Notes: generated by a model not told the origin, from the letters alone. DNA of 23,410 bases from JBIKVP01 sp044356745 (GCA_044356745.1 JBIKVP010000027.1:1-23410); one strand, 5' to 3'. Counted from the stretch's first letter, positions 7,179-16,864 are shown. A program made the numbers and translations.

Positions 7179-9776
7179 TCACTGTGAAATGCCGTCTTGT
7201 GTCGTGGATTGGCCAAAATTTTGTTTCACAGTGGCTTCACCAAGAGTACGAAGCTCAAGACGGACAAGCAGAGTCTGATTTTGCTGTTTTGCACCTGTTG
7301 CCGCATCCTGATTTTGTGTCTGATAGATGATGCCGAACGTGGTACACTCATCGCGATAACCGAACCCAAGCGAGATACTCGCAGGATACATACTATCGCC
7401 CTTATACAAATAACTGGTCGGATTGCTGAAATACAAATCGCGTTCGGTGAGATAGCGATCAAGATCATACAGCACCGAACCAGACACATACCAGTTTGGC
7501 GTAATATCGAATGTTGAGCTGAGGTAAATACCTTCTTTGCGGTGATACGCACCAAGATCAGGTTGAGCGGCATAACGCGCGTAAATCACACTGGTGTTAA
7601 ACCCAGCGAATTTGAATGTGGATTGCAGTTCAATGCGTTTGAGATCCGTGTTTTTATCATCCCAGCGTCCACGTGCTGTGAACGAGAGATTGCTGTTGGG
7701 GGCGACATGAAAGCGTCCCACATAATCTGAACGCGCACTTTCAAGCCCAGAATTTAAGCCTGTATTGGCAAAATCGGGCTTTTCAAACGAGTTACGCCCT
7801 GCCAAATGATAAGACTGTCCGAACAAAAGATTGGCATAGCCGCCATCTTGCGTCGTTACTGTATATTGCAATCCTGCATTGGCGCGAACGCCACCTTCAA
7901 CACGATCATAACCTGAAAACTTGTTCCAGTCGAAAATCGTGGTGTCATCAAAGACAAGGCTTTGCGCATCCTCATTCGGCAAGCGTCCGATATGGCTCTC
8001 GTTAGGGCGAACAACAAGCTGAGCAACAGGTTCAAACAAATGCGTACTTTTCATTGGGCCATCGGTGGCGACAAACGGAAAGCGATACATCAAACCAGCA
8101 GTTGGCATCGCGCGGCCAACAAAATCAGCATCTGTATTGTAAAAATTCACCTGATTAGCGTTCTGATAACGGCTCAAATCAGGCGATGACCAGATCCCGT
8201 CAACGCGTAGCTGAGTGAAGGGTGTCCACACCTGACCCAGAGGATCAATCACATTGCGCCGCCACGACACAGAAGTCGACACACGCGACACATCCCCGCC
8301 CATGCCGCGCACGAGACACGAGCCTTTTTGATAAACCGTACAGCCCTCATAAACGCCGTATGTTACGCCGTTGCTTGCTGGAAAAATAAACAGTGAAGAA
8401 CTCAGGCGTGGCAGTTGCTGAAACTGCGCCGCATCACGCGATAAACTGGTGACGTTTGCATCAACGGTCAATTCACCGCCAAAACCCATAAAGTTTTGTA
8501 CGCGCTTGTTATAATCAAGAACGGGGTGAACAACAGGCTGATGCTTTTGCCAGTCACTATAAGAGAGCGGCTGAAAATAATAACTGCGAAGATCAAGAAA
8601 ACCTTCGTCGCCTTTACCGGTGAAAAACACGGTTGACGTTGATTCTTTAAAATATGTGGAGGTAACGCTTTCACTGCGAATACGGTAGTTTTGTAAGAAC
8701 CACTTGTCGCTTAGCAAAGAAATATCCCAGCCATATTGCCATTTTTCGTTAAGAAAAAAGCGACCTGAGCTTTCTACTGAGCCACGGGAATCTTTATTAC
8801 GTGCGCCAAGCGGCTCAGGTAAAAATGCAGTTTTATCATTTTGAAAAATACCAGCAGCCCGAATATTATAAGAGCCATTGAGCAACCGATGCCGCCATTC
8901 AACCTGTCCCAACAAACCCTGACGCTGCAAATAGGTCGGTGTAATGGTGAGATCATAATTTGGTGCGAGCGCCCAGAAAAATGGTGCTGAAATTCCTGTG
9001 CCTAACGCACTTGATGCACTATAGCGTGGAGCCAGAAAACCCGTTTTACGTTTCACACTCGGATCAGGCGTTGACATGTAAGGAAAATAGGCAACAGGAA
9101 AGCCCCAGAATTCCAGCGTCGCATCTTCATAATACACCATCTTTTCGGTGTTGTTATGAATAATTTTTTTAGCCTTGACCTGCCAGAGCGGGGGTTTTGA
9201 CGGGTTATTCTTACACGGCTCGCACGCGGTATACGTGCCTTGATTAAAGAGCGTTGTTTCACCACCAACACGCTCGGCACGTGGTGAAGAAAACCGCGTT
9301 TTATCCTTGCCTTCTGTGCGTAGAGAATCGATAAAGCCGTCTTTGAAATCTTCGGTCAGTTCAAAGCGATCACCCGTTGTCACCGTACCATTGGCTTCGG
9401 TAAGGCGCGCATTCCCTTCAGCAAGGACACGATTTGTGGCACGATTATAGGTGACGCGATCAGCCTGAAGGGTGCGCCCTTGATAATTCAGTTCAACATC
9501 GCCAGAAGCCGATACTGTATTGGCATCATTGTTATAAATCAGCTCTTTTGCCTCAACTAGAAGCGGATCTTTGCCATTTCCCCTTGCTTTGGCATGAAGC
9601 TGATCATTAAGCGTTTGAGCGGTGGCAGGGTTTGCAGTCATTAATGCTAAAGAAGATACGCTCAAACACAACACAGCCGCCGTGGTGATCAGTCTTGATC
9701 CCAACGCTTTTGTACGGCTCAATGGTTTTAAAACACATCTCGCCTGCTTATTTTGTGTTGCACTCATAATCTGCAT
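7179..9776 (-). CDS. lptD: LPS-assembly outer-membrane protein LptD
   Basis: This 865-aa beta-barrel inserts lipopolysaccharide into the outer leaflet of the outer membrane. A signal peptide with a hydrophobic core around residues 28-48 ends near ATAQ (about 51-54). An OstA/LptA-like periplasmic domain follows (VEAKELIYNNDANTVSASGDVEL). A long barrel region begins with WGFPVAYFPYMSTPDPSVKRKTGFL, a stretch highly characteristic of LptD. The final third is rich in alternating aromatic strands. ATG 9776 has AGGG just upstream; ATG 9767 is an alternative. lptG lies 43 bases upstream on the same strand. The chaperone surA, usually next in line, is missing. Confidence 0.95.
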   Translation of the reverse strand: MQIMSATQNKQARCVLKPLSRTKALGSRLITTAAVLCLSVSSLALMTANPATAQTLNDQLHAKARGNGKDPLLVEAKELIYNNDANTVSASGDVELNYQGRTLQADRVTYNRATNRVLAEGNARLTEANGTVTTGDRFELTEDFKDGFIDSLRTEGKDKTRFSSPRAERVGGETTLFNQGTYTACEPCKNNPSKPPLWQVKAKKIIHNNTEKMVYYEDATLEFWGFPVAYFPYMSTPDPSVKRKTGFLAPRYSASSALGTGISAPFFWALAPNYDLTITPTYLQRQGLLGQVEWRHRLLNGSYNIRAAGIFQNDKTAFLPEPLGARNKDSRGSVESSGRFFLNEKWQYGWDISLLSDKWFLQNYRIRSESVTSTYFKESTSTVFFTGKGDEGFLDLRSYYFQPLSYSDWQKHQPVVHPVLDYNKRVQNFMGFGGELTVDANVTSLSRDAAQFQQLPRLSSSLFIFPASNGVTYGVYEGCTVYQKGSCLVRGMGGDVSRVSTSVSWRRNVIDPLGQVWTPFTQLRVDGIWSSPDLSRYQNANQVNFYNTDADFVGRAMPTAGLMYRFPFVATDGPMKSTHLFEPVAQLVVRPNESHIGRLPNEDAQSLVFDDTTIFDWNKFSGYDRVEGGVRANAGLQYTVTTQDGGYANLLFGQSYHLAGRNSFEKPDFANTGLNSGLESARSDYVGRFHVAPNSNLSFTARGRWDDKNTDLKRIELQSTFKFAGFNTSVIYARYAAQPDLGAYHRKEGIYLSSTFDITPNWYVSGSVLYDLDRYLTERDLYFSNPTSYLYKGDSMYPASISLGFGYRDECTTFGIIYQTQNQDAATGAKQQNQTLLVRLELRTLGEATVKQNFGQSTTQDGISQ

Positions 9777-9819
9777 ACGCCCTTGAACTCTTTCTTATAT
9801 CCTGAGCTCACGCCTTATG

Positions 9820-10917
9820 TCATCCATCTTCTTGATGTAGAAGTGCTAATGTCCCCAACAGGCTACCGACCACAGCTGGAAACCATGCACTCACCACGGG
9901 GCGCACGAATCCTGACGCCCCAAGGTCTTCCATCAACTTTGTGGCGACATAAAGCACAAAGCCAGCGGCAACGCCACCCATCACCATCTTCGCTACACCA
10001 CCAAAGCGGAAAAATCTTAACGAAACGGAAGCAGCCACCAAAACCATTGCAATAAAAAGAAGTGGACGCGCAGTTAAAATGTTATGTTGAAGGCGATATT
10101 TGGTTGCATCAAGGCCAGCAAGCTCTGTGCGTTCAATCACTTGCGGTAAATCCCAGAAAGAAACCGAGTCCGGTGGCGTAAAAGATTGTAATACCTGCGA
10201 CGGATTGAGATTTGTCGCAATTAAATATGTGCTGTAGCTTTGTGGCTCATCAAGTGCAGAGAGAACACGCGCTGCTTTCAACTCCCAGTATCCTTCATGT
10301 AGAATCGCTTGAGCAGCTTCAATGCGCTCTTTAAAGCTCCCAGACTTGTCGAAAGTGAAGACGGAAATCCCTGCAAGTGTCGTTGAATTGTTAATCGCAG
10401 ACTCAGCTCTGATAATCGCCTGTCCATCAACACTGCTTTGGCGAATCCATAAATCTTTCCCCGATGATGCGCTGCTAGAACGGGCAAAAATGCGTGCTTC
10501 AATCTCGGTAGCGCGTTGTTTGAGATAAGCTGAAGCGGGATTATAAAGCATAATCGACATCAAGCCCACAATCAATCCAACAGCAATCCCAGGTTGCAGA
10601 AATTGCCAAGCTGAAACGCCTGCCGAGCGGGCAACAACAAGTTCCAGTTTACGACTAAGATTTAAGAGTGTTGCCATTGATCCAAATAGCACGGCGAATG
10701 GTAATACCTGCTCAGCAACGGAAGGCGTTCGGAAGAGGGCAAGACGCGCCATCAAGCCTGCTGTCGCACCTTGTGCATCGCCTGCGCGACGCATGAGCTC
10801 AATAAAATCAAGCATATAGACAAGCACGAACACCGTGACGAACATCGCCACGATCGTGCGGAAAAATTGTGCGCCTAAATAACGCCCTAAGGTAAAGCCG
10901 ATGATCATCTTGTCCAT
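9820..10917 (-). CDS. lptG: LPS export ABC transporter permease LptG
   Basis: This is a 365-aa inner-membrane permease of the YjgP/YjgQ (LptF/LptG) family, part of the LptB2FG transporter that extracts LPS from the inner membrane. It has the family layout: N-terminal helices (TLGRYLGAQFFRTIVAMFV, then ELMRRAGD), a periplasmic beta-jellyroll in the middle (about residues 130-270), and C-terminal helices. The motifs RTPSVAEQVLPFAVLFGSM and SRKLELVVARSAGVS are typical. It looks like LptG rather than LptF by similarity to rhizobial LptG and by adjacency to lptD. The expected lptF upstream is absent; divergent yacG lies there instead. ATG 10917 has no clear ribosome site; ATG 10908 is possible. 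Confidence 0.92.
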   Translation of the reverse strand: MDKMIIGFTLGRYLGAQFFRTIVAMFVTVFVLVYMLDFIELMRRAGDAQGATAGLMARLALFRTPSVAEQVLPFAVLFGSMATLLNLSRKLELVVARSAGVSAWQFLQPGIAVGLIVGLMSIMLYNPASAYLKQRATEIEARIFARSSSASSGKDLWIRQSSVDGQAIIRAESAINNSTTLAGISVFTFDKSGSFKERIEAAQAILHEGYWELKAARVLSALDEPQSYSTYLIATNLNPSQVLQSFTPPDSVSFWDLPQVIERTELAGLDATKYRLQHNILTARPLLFIAMVLVAASVSLRFFRFGGVAKMVMGGVAAGFVLYVATKLMEDLGASGFVRPVVSAWFPAVVGSLLGTLALLHQEDG

Positions 10918-11017
10918 TCATGCGACTTTCATCCTAGAATTTCAAGTGCATTTTGAGAAAGATAAAGTAAGTGTACACGCATAGAAATTCACAATGCGAT
11001 GAGAGAAAAGCCACAAT

Positions 11018-11200
11018 ATGCTACACACTAAACCCTGCCCAATTTGTGCAAAGCCTATGGACGAAAAATATAAGCCGTTCTGTTCAAAGCGTTGCGCTGA
11101 CGTTGATCTTAACCGCTGGTTTTCAGGACGCTATGCTGTGCCGACGAATGAACCTGATGAAGCAGATTTGAATCCTAATGACCATAAACTCTCAAAATAA
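11018..11200 (+). CDS. yacG: DNA gyrase inhibitor / zinc-binding protein YacG
   Basis: This 60-aa zinc-ribbon protein is of a family shown in E. coli to bind GyrB and inhibit DNA gyrase. Four cysteines form the site: CPIC (C7, C10) and FCSKRC (C22, C26), followed by the family's ADVDLNRWFSGRYAVP stretch. The acidic tail is also typical. Length is normal. It is divergent from lptG. In many proteobacteria yacG sits beside maf or coaE; here it stands alone before the pseudouridine synthase, about 60 bases away. The ribosome site is weak (GAGAGAAA). Confidence 0.92.
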   Translation: MLHTKPCPICAKPMDEKYKPFCSKRCADVDLNRWFSGRYAVPTNEPDEADLNPNDHKLSK

Positions 11201-11259
11201 TCATTGAATGTTGGCTTATTTCCAACAAAAATTGATAGGCTTTTAAGCGTAATAACGGT

Positions 11260-12603
11260 ATGGAAAGCGTTATGCGCAAGACTACAACAAAATCACACAA
11301 AACATCTCGTACGCCTTTGTCTACAAAAGCGAGGCAGAAAAAAACACGGAATGCCTCAATAGAGGTTTCATCAAATACGCCATCACGTCATTCGTCCAAA
11401 ACGGCCCAAGCAACGTTTCGTAAGCACAATAAATCTAAGCAGGATGATCACTCCGCACCACATACAAACGCTTTAAATAAAGTTGAGAATTCGCACAAAG
11501 ATTTAAAGTCTAAAAGTTCAGCGCAATCACTGAAAACGCTTACTAAGCGTGCAGGAGAGGGGTATGTTGCACAACAAGAAGCACGAGCATTGCCTGAAGC
11601 GTTCAGTACACAAGTTCAAATGTTAAGTGTTACAGCGGACGAAACAGGAATGCGCGTTGATCGCTTTATGGAAGCGCGCTTTAAGGGGCTGTCTTTTAGC
11701 CACATTCAACGGATTGTTCGTAAAGGTCAGTTGCGTGTTAACAGCAGGCGTGTTGATACTAAAGACCGTTTGACACAAGGGGATCAGGTAAGGGTTCCAC
11801 CGCTTTATCGGGAAGAAGAGCCAGCAAAAGAAGTTGATGTGGCTAAACTCTCAAAAGATGCACTCTTTTTAAAATCAATCGTCCTTTATGAAGATGCGGA
11901 TGTCATGATCCTGAACAAGCCGATGGGGCTTGCTGTGCAAGGTGGTTCTGGAACTTATCGCCATGTTGATGGCATGCTAAGCGCTCTCACGGATAAAGAT
12001 GGCCAAAAGCCCCGTCTCGTGCATCGGCTTGATAAAGATACCGCAGGATGTCTGGTTGTCGCCAAAACCCGTTTTGCTGCAATGACATTAGCTAAATCAT
12101 TCCGCTCACGTTCTGCGCGTAAAATCTATTGGGCGGTGATTGCAGGTGTACCGCGTGTGAAACAAGGGCGTATTTCAACCTATCTTGCCAAACAAGAAGC
12201 GCCCGATGGTGATTCACGGATGCGCATTTCACGTCATGGAGATGATGGTGCAAGCCATGCACTGACATATTACGCAGTCATTGATACAATGGCACAAAAG
12301 TTAGCATGGGTCTCTCTTAAGCCAGTGACGGGGCGCACCCACCAGCTAAGGGCTCATGCAGAGCATATGGGACATCCAATTATTGGTGATCCTAAATATT
12401 TTCATGTTGAAAACTGGGAGCTTCCCGGAGGCATTCAAGATAAATTGCATCTTTTAGCGCGTAGAATTGTGATCCCACATCCACGAACAGGGAAAATGAT
12501 TGACGTAACGGCGCCTTTACCATCCCATATGCAACAAACTTTTAATCTTTTAGGATTCGATATTACCCATTATGATCCTATTGTTGAAGCGCCGGAGGAA
12601 TAA
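11260..12603 (+). CDS. RluA/RluC-family pseudouridine synthase with long basic N-terminal extension
   Basis: The core converts specific uridines in RNA (23S rRNA for RluC) to pseudouridine. An S4 RNA-binding domain lies at about residues 130-180 (MRVDRFMEARFKGLSF). The catalytic domain has HRLDKDTAG at 255-263 with the catalytic Asp258, and GRTHQLRAH later on. The first roughly 115 residues are unusual: low-complexity, rich in Lys, Ser, Thr and His, and probably disordered. This makes 447 aa against about 320 for standard RluC. ATG 11260 is used; ATG 11272, with GGAAAG upstream, is equally possible and hardly changes the tail. The ATP12-like gene follows two bases after the stop, so the two are probably co-transcribed. 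The exact target RNA site cannot be read from sequence. Confidence 0.9.
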   Translation: MESVMRKTTTKSHKTSRTPLSTKARQKKTRNASIEVSSNTPSRHSSKTAQATFRKHNKSKQDDHSAPHTNALNKVENSHKDLKSKSSAQSLKTLTKRAGEGYVAQQEARALPEAFSTQVQMLSVTADETGMRVDRFMEARFKGLSFSHIQRIVRKGQLRVNSRRVDTKDRLTQGDQVRVPPLYREEEPAKEVDVAKLSKDALFLKSIVLYEDADVMILNKPMGLAVQGGSGTYRHVDGMLSALTDKDGQKPRLVHRLDKDTAGCLVVAKTRFAAMTLAKSFRSRSARKIYWAVIAGVPRVKQGRISTYLAKQEAPDGDSRMRISRHGDDGASHALTYYAVIDTMAQKLAWVSLKPVTGRTHQLRAHAEHMGHPIIGDPKYFHVENWELPGGIQDKLHLLARRIVIPHPRTGKMIDVTAPLPSHMQQTFNLLGFDITHYDPIVEAPEE

Positions 12604-12605
12604 GC

Positions 12606-13328
12606 ATGTCAGATTCCGCATTGCCAAAACGTTTTTATAAATCTGCTGATATTGAAGAACGCGATGGGCATTACTTTTTGCTTCTCGACAACAGCGTGAC
12701 GTATACGCCAAAGTTTATTCCATTGAGTGTGCCTCAGCGCGATGTTGCTTTGCGTCTTGCGCACGAATGGCGCTTACAAGAAAATGTTATTGATCATAAA
12801 ACCATGCCGCTCACACGCTTACTGAATGTGGCACTAGATGCTGTGGCAACTGATATTGAAAGCGTTCGTGCAGACATCTTAAAATATGCACAATCAGACT
12901 TGATATGCTACCGAGCGCAAACTCCAAATGAACTTATCGCAGAGCAAAACAAGGTGTGGGGACATATTTGCAAATGGGTGGAAATCACACTTCAAACACG
13001 CCTTATTATTGCGCAAGGCATTCAATATTCATCACAGCTTCCTGAATTTAAACAAAAATTATCAAAAGTTCTAGACGGGATTTCTTCGCCCCTCACATTA
13101 TCTGCATTGCATTTGATGACAACGCTATCAGGGTCTGCTCTCATTTCCTGGGCTGTTTATGCTAATTTTTTGAGCGCGGATGAAGGCTGGAAAGCTGCTC
13201 ATGTTGATGAGCTTTATCAGGAAAGGGTATGGGGTAAAGATGATGAAGCATTCAAACGCCGTGAACTACGCTGGAAAGATTTTGAAGCGGCGGCATTTGC
13301 TGCCTCAAATATGCGTATTAAAGGATAA
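12606..13328 (+). CDS. ATP12-family chaperone for F1-ATPase assembly
   Basis: This 240-aa protein is of the ATP12 family, whose mitochondrial members bind the F1 alpha subunit before assembly. Such genes are common in alphaproteobacteria. Visible signs are LALRLAHEWRLQ-like and MPLTRLLNVALDAV segments near residues 55-80, the SDLICYRAQTP motif around 98-108, an EQNKVW helix, and a conserved C-terminal half ending in a WKDFEAAAFAAS stretch. ATG 12606 is preceded by GGAGGAA, which overlaps the end of the upstream gene. Pairing with a pseudouridine synthase is a familiar alphaproteobacterial arrangement. No F1 genes are in the window. Confidence 0.9.
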   Translation: MSDSALPKRFYKSADIEERDGHYFLLLDNSVTYTPKFIPLSVPQRDVALRLAHEWRLQENVIDHKTMPLTRLLNVALDAVATDIESVRADILKYAQSDLICYRAQTPNELIAEQNKVWGHICKWVEITLQTRLIIAQGIQYSSQLPEFKQKLSKVLDGISSPLTLSALHLMTTLSGSALISWAVYANFLSADEGWKAAHVDELYQERVWGKDDEAFKRRELRWKDFEAAAFAASNMRIKG

Positions 13329-13391
13329 GGATAAATAGCTTAGGACATGAAGAGAAATTTCTACATGCTACTTCCTATATGTTCTAGGTTC

Positions 13392-14330
13392 TTACTTCGC
13401 TTCAATCTCGATTTCTCGATTACTTGAAGATTGTACTTTAAAATCACGCGTATAAAGCTGCCCATCATGGCGGGCGATCAGTACATAATCACCTTCAGCA
13501 AGTACCATTTGCGGAAAAGCGCCAATCGCTTCGCGTACCACGTCTCCACCCGGTGTGAGAACGCTAAACGCCGTACCCGCTAATGCTTCAGCACCTAAAG
13601 CGGTCACAAGCTTTACAGTAATAGTTGCTGCACGGTGATTAAGCGTTGCCTCCGTAACTTTACCATTCTCAACTTTTAAATCAGAGCGCATGATTGAATT
13701 GCTATCACCATATTGCGAAACTACGTGATAATTGCCCTCAGGTAAACGAATAAGATCACCAGTTCTAGCGCTTTTAAGCACGAGCCGCCCCTCAGAGTTC
13801 GCGCCAAAAGGAACGAAGACAGAGAAGCTGACCTGCGAAGACGAAATAAGTGTATCGCCAATTGCAGCGGCCAGTTTAAGAGCGCCAGCAGACATGGTGA
13901 GCTTTTCTACATTGATAGCGCCTGATTTAAGGATAAGACGCTTTGTTGCACTCGCATATCCAAAGGTAACATGAACAAGATACGCTCCGCTTGGCAATTT
14001 AAAAACAGGTTGGGCTTCGTCAGAATGAGCGAGAACTGTTGTTGTAGGGTCTTGTTCGTGAAAAACCCGCCATGTCAGTCCCTTAGAAATAGGGCGGTTA
14101 TCTCCTGTTAAAAAAGCGCTTAATTTAAGCTCACCAAATGCTTGCTCTGTTTCTTCTGGTACTGTGAGCACATCATTGATTGCATTTTGAACAAGATCAG
14201 GTCGTGGCGGCGGTGTCTGAGCCTGCACGACAGATAGAGACGATATTATGGCAATAATGTACACAACAAAAGAACGCGGTAAAGCGCGAGGTAAATTTAA
14301 GCGATGAATAATATGGAATGCGCTCAACAT
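13392..14330 (-). CDS. Periplasmic three-repeat beta-sandwich-like protein (unknown function)
   Basis: This 312-aa protein has a hydrophobic export segment at about residues 20-37 ending in VQAQ, then a proline-rich link. The mature part repeats one pattern three times: FKLPSGAYLVHVTFG (110-124) with KRLIL after it, IRLPEGNYHVVSQYG (194-208) with SDLKV, and MVLAEGDYVLIARHDG (275-290) with RDFKV. This 'hydrophobic-L-x-x-G-x-Y' core resembles carboxypeptidase-regulatory-like beta-sandwich repeats. From memory, a similar protein is conserved but uncharacterised in Rhizobiales. Its ATG lies two bases after the stop of the YfhO-family gene, so the two form a likely operon. Confidence 0.8.
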   Translation of the reverse strand: MLSAFHIIHRLNLPRALPRSFVVYIIAIISSLSVVQAQTPPPRPDLVQNAINDVLTVPEETEQAFGELKLSAFLTGDNRPISKGLTWRVFHEQDPTTTVLAHSDEAQPVFKLPSGAYLVHVTFGYASATKRLILKSGAINVEKLTMSAGALKLAAAIGDTLISSSQVSFSVFVPFGANSEGRLVLKSARTGDLIRLPEGNYHVVSQYGDSNSIMRSDLKVENGKVTEATLNHRAATITVKLVTALGAEALAGTAFSVLTPGGDVVREAIGAFPQMVLAEGDYVLIARHDGQLYTRDFKVQSSSNREIEIEAK

Positions 14331-14332
14331 GA

Positions 14333-16768
14333 TTATTTAGAGGGTTCCTCAGTTTGAAGGGAGCGTGCCAGAAACGCACGGATAACTGCAAGCAGATTGT
14401 CATGTGAAAACGGCCTAAATGTGAATATCACGCGAGCGTGTCCCGCTTCAAGCTCTACTCCACGGAATAGAGCGTTCATTTTGAGAATGGGGCGGCGCTC
14501 ACCGTTCACTTCAACCTGCCATCCCGGAAACCAGATATCATGTAGAACCAATACGCCGCTTTGCGTTGTGTCAACGGTGAGCGCGACAGCGTTACGTCGA
14601 TAGCCGTGCAGCGCAACTTGCGCGCTATGAGCTGTGGTATTAGTGTTCTCACTCTCATCTTTTATAAGCGATTTATCGCGTAACAGACTGATTTTATTGA
14701 CATCAACTAAAGCTTCTGTGGTAAGATCAAAGGCAGGTAAGCTTTCATCATCACTCACCATTTCTGGATCATAGCTTAAAATCTTGGTTGCAAAATAGGC
14801 ACGTGGAGCTGGTGGAGGCAAACGATAAATCCACATCTCCGCGCCTTTTTGAGTGCTTTCATAAAGAAGTGATACATTTTGCGGACGCGGAAAATGTTCT
14901 GGTAAATCACTGAGTGGACGACTTAACACCAGATATTCAATACCGAGTAAAGAAGCTAAACGCGATGTATAACCGCGAAATGTCCGAGGAAACTGCCTGA
15001 CTAATGGATCAAATGCGTTTTCAGCAATACCAACATATTTTTGGTAATGGGACAATCGCAAAGGATTATAACCAAGCGTATTCTCAATGCCGAATACCAT
15101 ACCAGCATTCTGCCATGCACCGCCTAGTCCCAAAATTTCGACACGTGGTCGCTCTCCTTGATCGCGTCTTTCATCGAGTTCTTTTTGTAATAACTCAATT
15201 CCTTTACGGCGCGCATCAGGAAGTTTATCAAACACGGCATAGTGTTGGATATTTTCACCGTTGAGCGCACTTGCACTGTGACGTGACACGAGCTCAGTCA
15301 TTGTAATGGCGACAAGGATGAGGGCACGAATATGTCTGTTTAAGCGCATATTGTAAAGCAGTGAGACGATGATGATAACTAATCCAATAAATAGTGCCCA
15401 TGACTTGAATAGCGCCATGTGTTGGCCCGCTCGTGCTGCAAATTGATAGCTGATAATAAGCGCTATGCTTAGAGCGATGAATATTATTGTTGCAAAAAAT
15501 AGTCTGACTAACTGATTTTTATAAGAGGTTATGCTCATTAAAACAGGAGAAATACCTTGTTCAATATAAACGTGCAACATGTATCCAGCCAAGATGGCAA
15601 TGAGAAAATTGAGAATAAAACTGGCATCAGCAGGGCGTCGATAAAGATTGACGCCTGGGATTGTGTCAAAAATGATTTCAAAAACAGGCGTATACCATCC
15701 AAGCATATAAGTGAGAGTAAGCAAAAGTGCCACGGCGAAGAAACGAATTTGTTTGTCAAAGATGCGAGTATTCAAAATAGCGATAAATGTAAGAAGAATC
15801 GGTACAGTTCCAGCAAATAAATATTGAATAGAACGGTCTGTCCACGTGCCTTCAACGAGATTTACCATACTTGGCCCCCAGTCATCAAACGTGGTGCGTA
15901 GGGAACCAAATACATCTGCCCATAATAGCGTTAGAAGACTTTGCGGTGGAAGCGATCCCATCGCCGCAACTCCAAAATGAATCGCGGGACGACTTGATAT
16001 TTCAAGCAATTGCAGTGTAAGCAATGCAGGAATAAGCAGCACAACGCACCCCGCAATACCAGCACTAAAAAGCGGCAAAATCTGTTTTTTTAATGGTGTT
16101 GAATGACAAAACAGCAAATATAGGGCATAAGCAATCAACATGAGGCAACTGAGATAGGCCACCTGATCACGCCCTATCGCTATTATTCCAGCAACAAGCC
16201 CAAATATTAAGCCGTAAATTATACCTTTTGTGACGCGAATTTGTGTCAGAGTCATGTGAAGAAGTGTCAGTGCTACGGGCAAAAATCCATAACTGAGGAT
16301 CATGCCGGTATGTTGCAAGCGCCCACTTGCAGAGCCTCCAAACATGAAAATAATTGCGGCTAGAACTGCTCCTTCCCAGCGCCAACCACTTAACCCAAAA
16401 AAAGCGATAATTCCTAAGCCACCAATGAGAAGATGCGCGAAAACAACAGCATCAAACACAGACATTGACGCCTGCGGTGAGATCCACGCTAATAACATCA
16501 TAAGTGGTGAAAACAACAGGGATTGCGGATCAGAGGAAGCGGGATGCCCGCTAAAATGATAAGGATTCCACAAGGGCCATTCGCCATTCGCCAGAGCATC
16601 ACCTACGAAACGAAACATGGGGTAGAAGTGATTCTTAGAATCCCATGGAACGACTGTCCCCGTTAATGGCCAGATGAGTGCAGCGCATCCCCAAATGATG
16701 ATAACCATGACACAAGCGATAACGCCTTGGCGCATTGTGTATGAGATGAGGGGGCTGGTATTGTTCAA
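14333..16768 (-). CDS. YfhO-family polytopic membrane protein (GT-C-like)
   Basis: This protein of about 811 aa has many hydrophobic helices over residues 1-500, then a soluble C-terminal part ending in another hydrophobic stretch. The early loop PWDSKNHFYPMFRF and WNPYHFSGHPASSDPQ match the YfhO family, some of whose members help glycosylate cell-envelope polymers. The C-terminal GVLVLHDIWFPGWQVEVNG motif is also typical. The role and substrate here are unknown; a glycosyl-transfer function is inferred from family. The start is uncertain: TTG 16768 gives the longest frame, ATG 16735 is the nearest ATG, and neither has a good ribosome site. It is divergent from ribB. Confidence 0.85.
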   Translation of the reverse strand: MNNTSPLISYTMRQGVIACVMVIIIWGCAALIWPLTGTVVPWDSKNHFYPMFRFVGDALANGEWPLWNPYHFSGHPASSDPQSLLFSPLMMLLAWISPQASMSVFDAVVFAHLLIGGLGIIAFFGLSGWRWEGAVLAAIIFMFGGSASGRLQHTGMILSYGFLPVALTLLHMTLTQIRVTKGIIYGLIFGLVAGIIAIGRDQVAYLSCLMLIAYALYLLFCHSTPLKKQILPLFSAGIAGCVVLLIPALLTLQLLEISSRPAIHFGVAAMGSLPPQSLLTLLWADVFGSLRTTFDDWGPSMVNLVEGTWTDRSIQYLFAGTVPILLTFIAILNTRIFDKQIRFFAVALLLTLTYMLGWYTPVFEIIFDTIPGVNLYRRPADASFILNFLIAILAGYMLHVYIEQGISPVLMSITSYKNQLVRLFFATIIFIALSIALIISYQFAARAGQHMALFKSWALFIGLVIIIVSLLYNMRLNRHIRALILVAITMTELVSRHSASALNGENIQHYAVFDKLPDARRKGIELLQKELDERRDQGERPRVEILGLGGAWQNAGMVFGIENTLGYNPLRLSHYQKYVGIAENAFDPLVRQFPRTFRGYTSRLASLLGIEYLVLSRPLSDLPEHFPRPQNVSLLYESTQKGAEMWIYRLPPPAPRAYFATKILSYDPEMVSDDESLPAFDLTTEALVDVNKISLLRDKSLIKDESENTNTTAHSAQVALHGYRRNAVALTVDTTQSGVLVLHDIWFPGWQVEVNGERRPILKMNALFRGVELEAGHARVIFTFRPFSHDNLLAVIRAFLARSLQTEEPSK

Positions 16769-16858
16769 CGGGCACTCGTTTTAAGATCTCATCATGTGTT
16801 TTAAGGAAAAACTTGCATTCAGGCAATGGTATGGACAAATAAAGCAATCACCATGTGC

Positions 16859-16864
16859 GGAGGG
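16859..16864 (+). promoter_or_regulatory. Strong ribosome binding site that sets the ribB start
   Basis: GGAGGG stands just before ATG 16869. This favours that codon over an in-frame ATG 75 bases upstream at 16794. No FMN riboswitch-like fold is evident in the roughly 100 bases before the gene. Confidence 0.65.

Noticed and set aside
11208..11234. Hairpin GTTGG-CCAAC after yacG as a terminator
   Set aside because: The stem is only five pairs and is followed by an A run rather than a T run on the plus strand.
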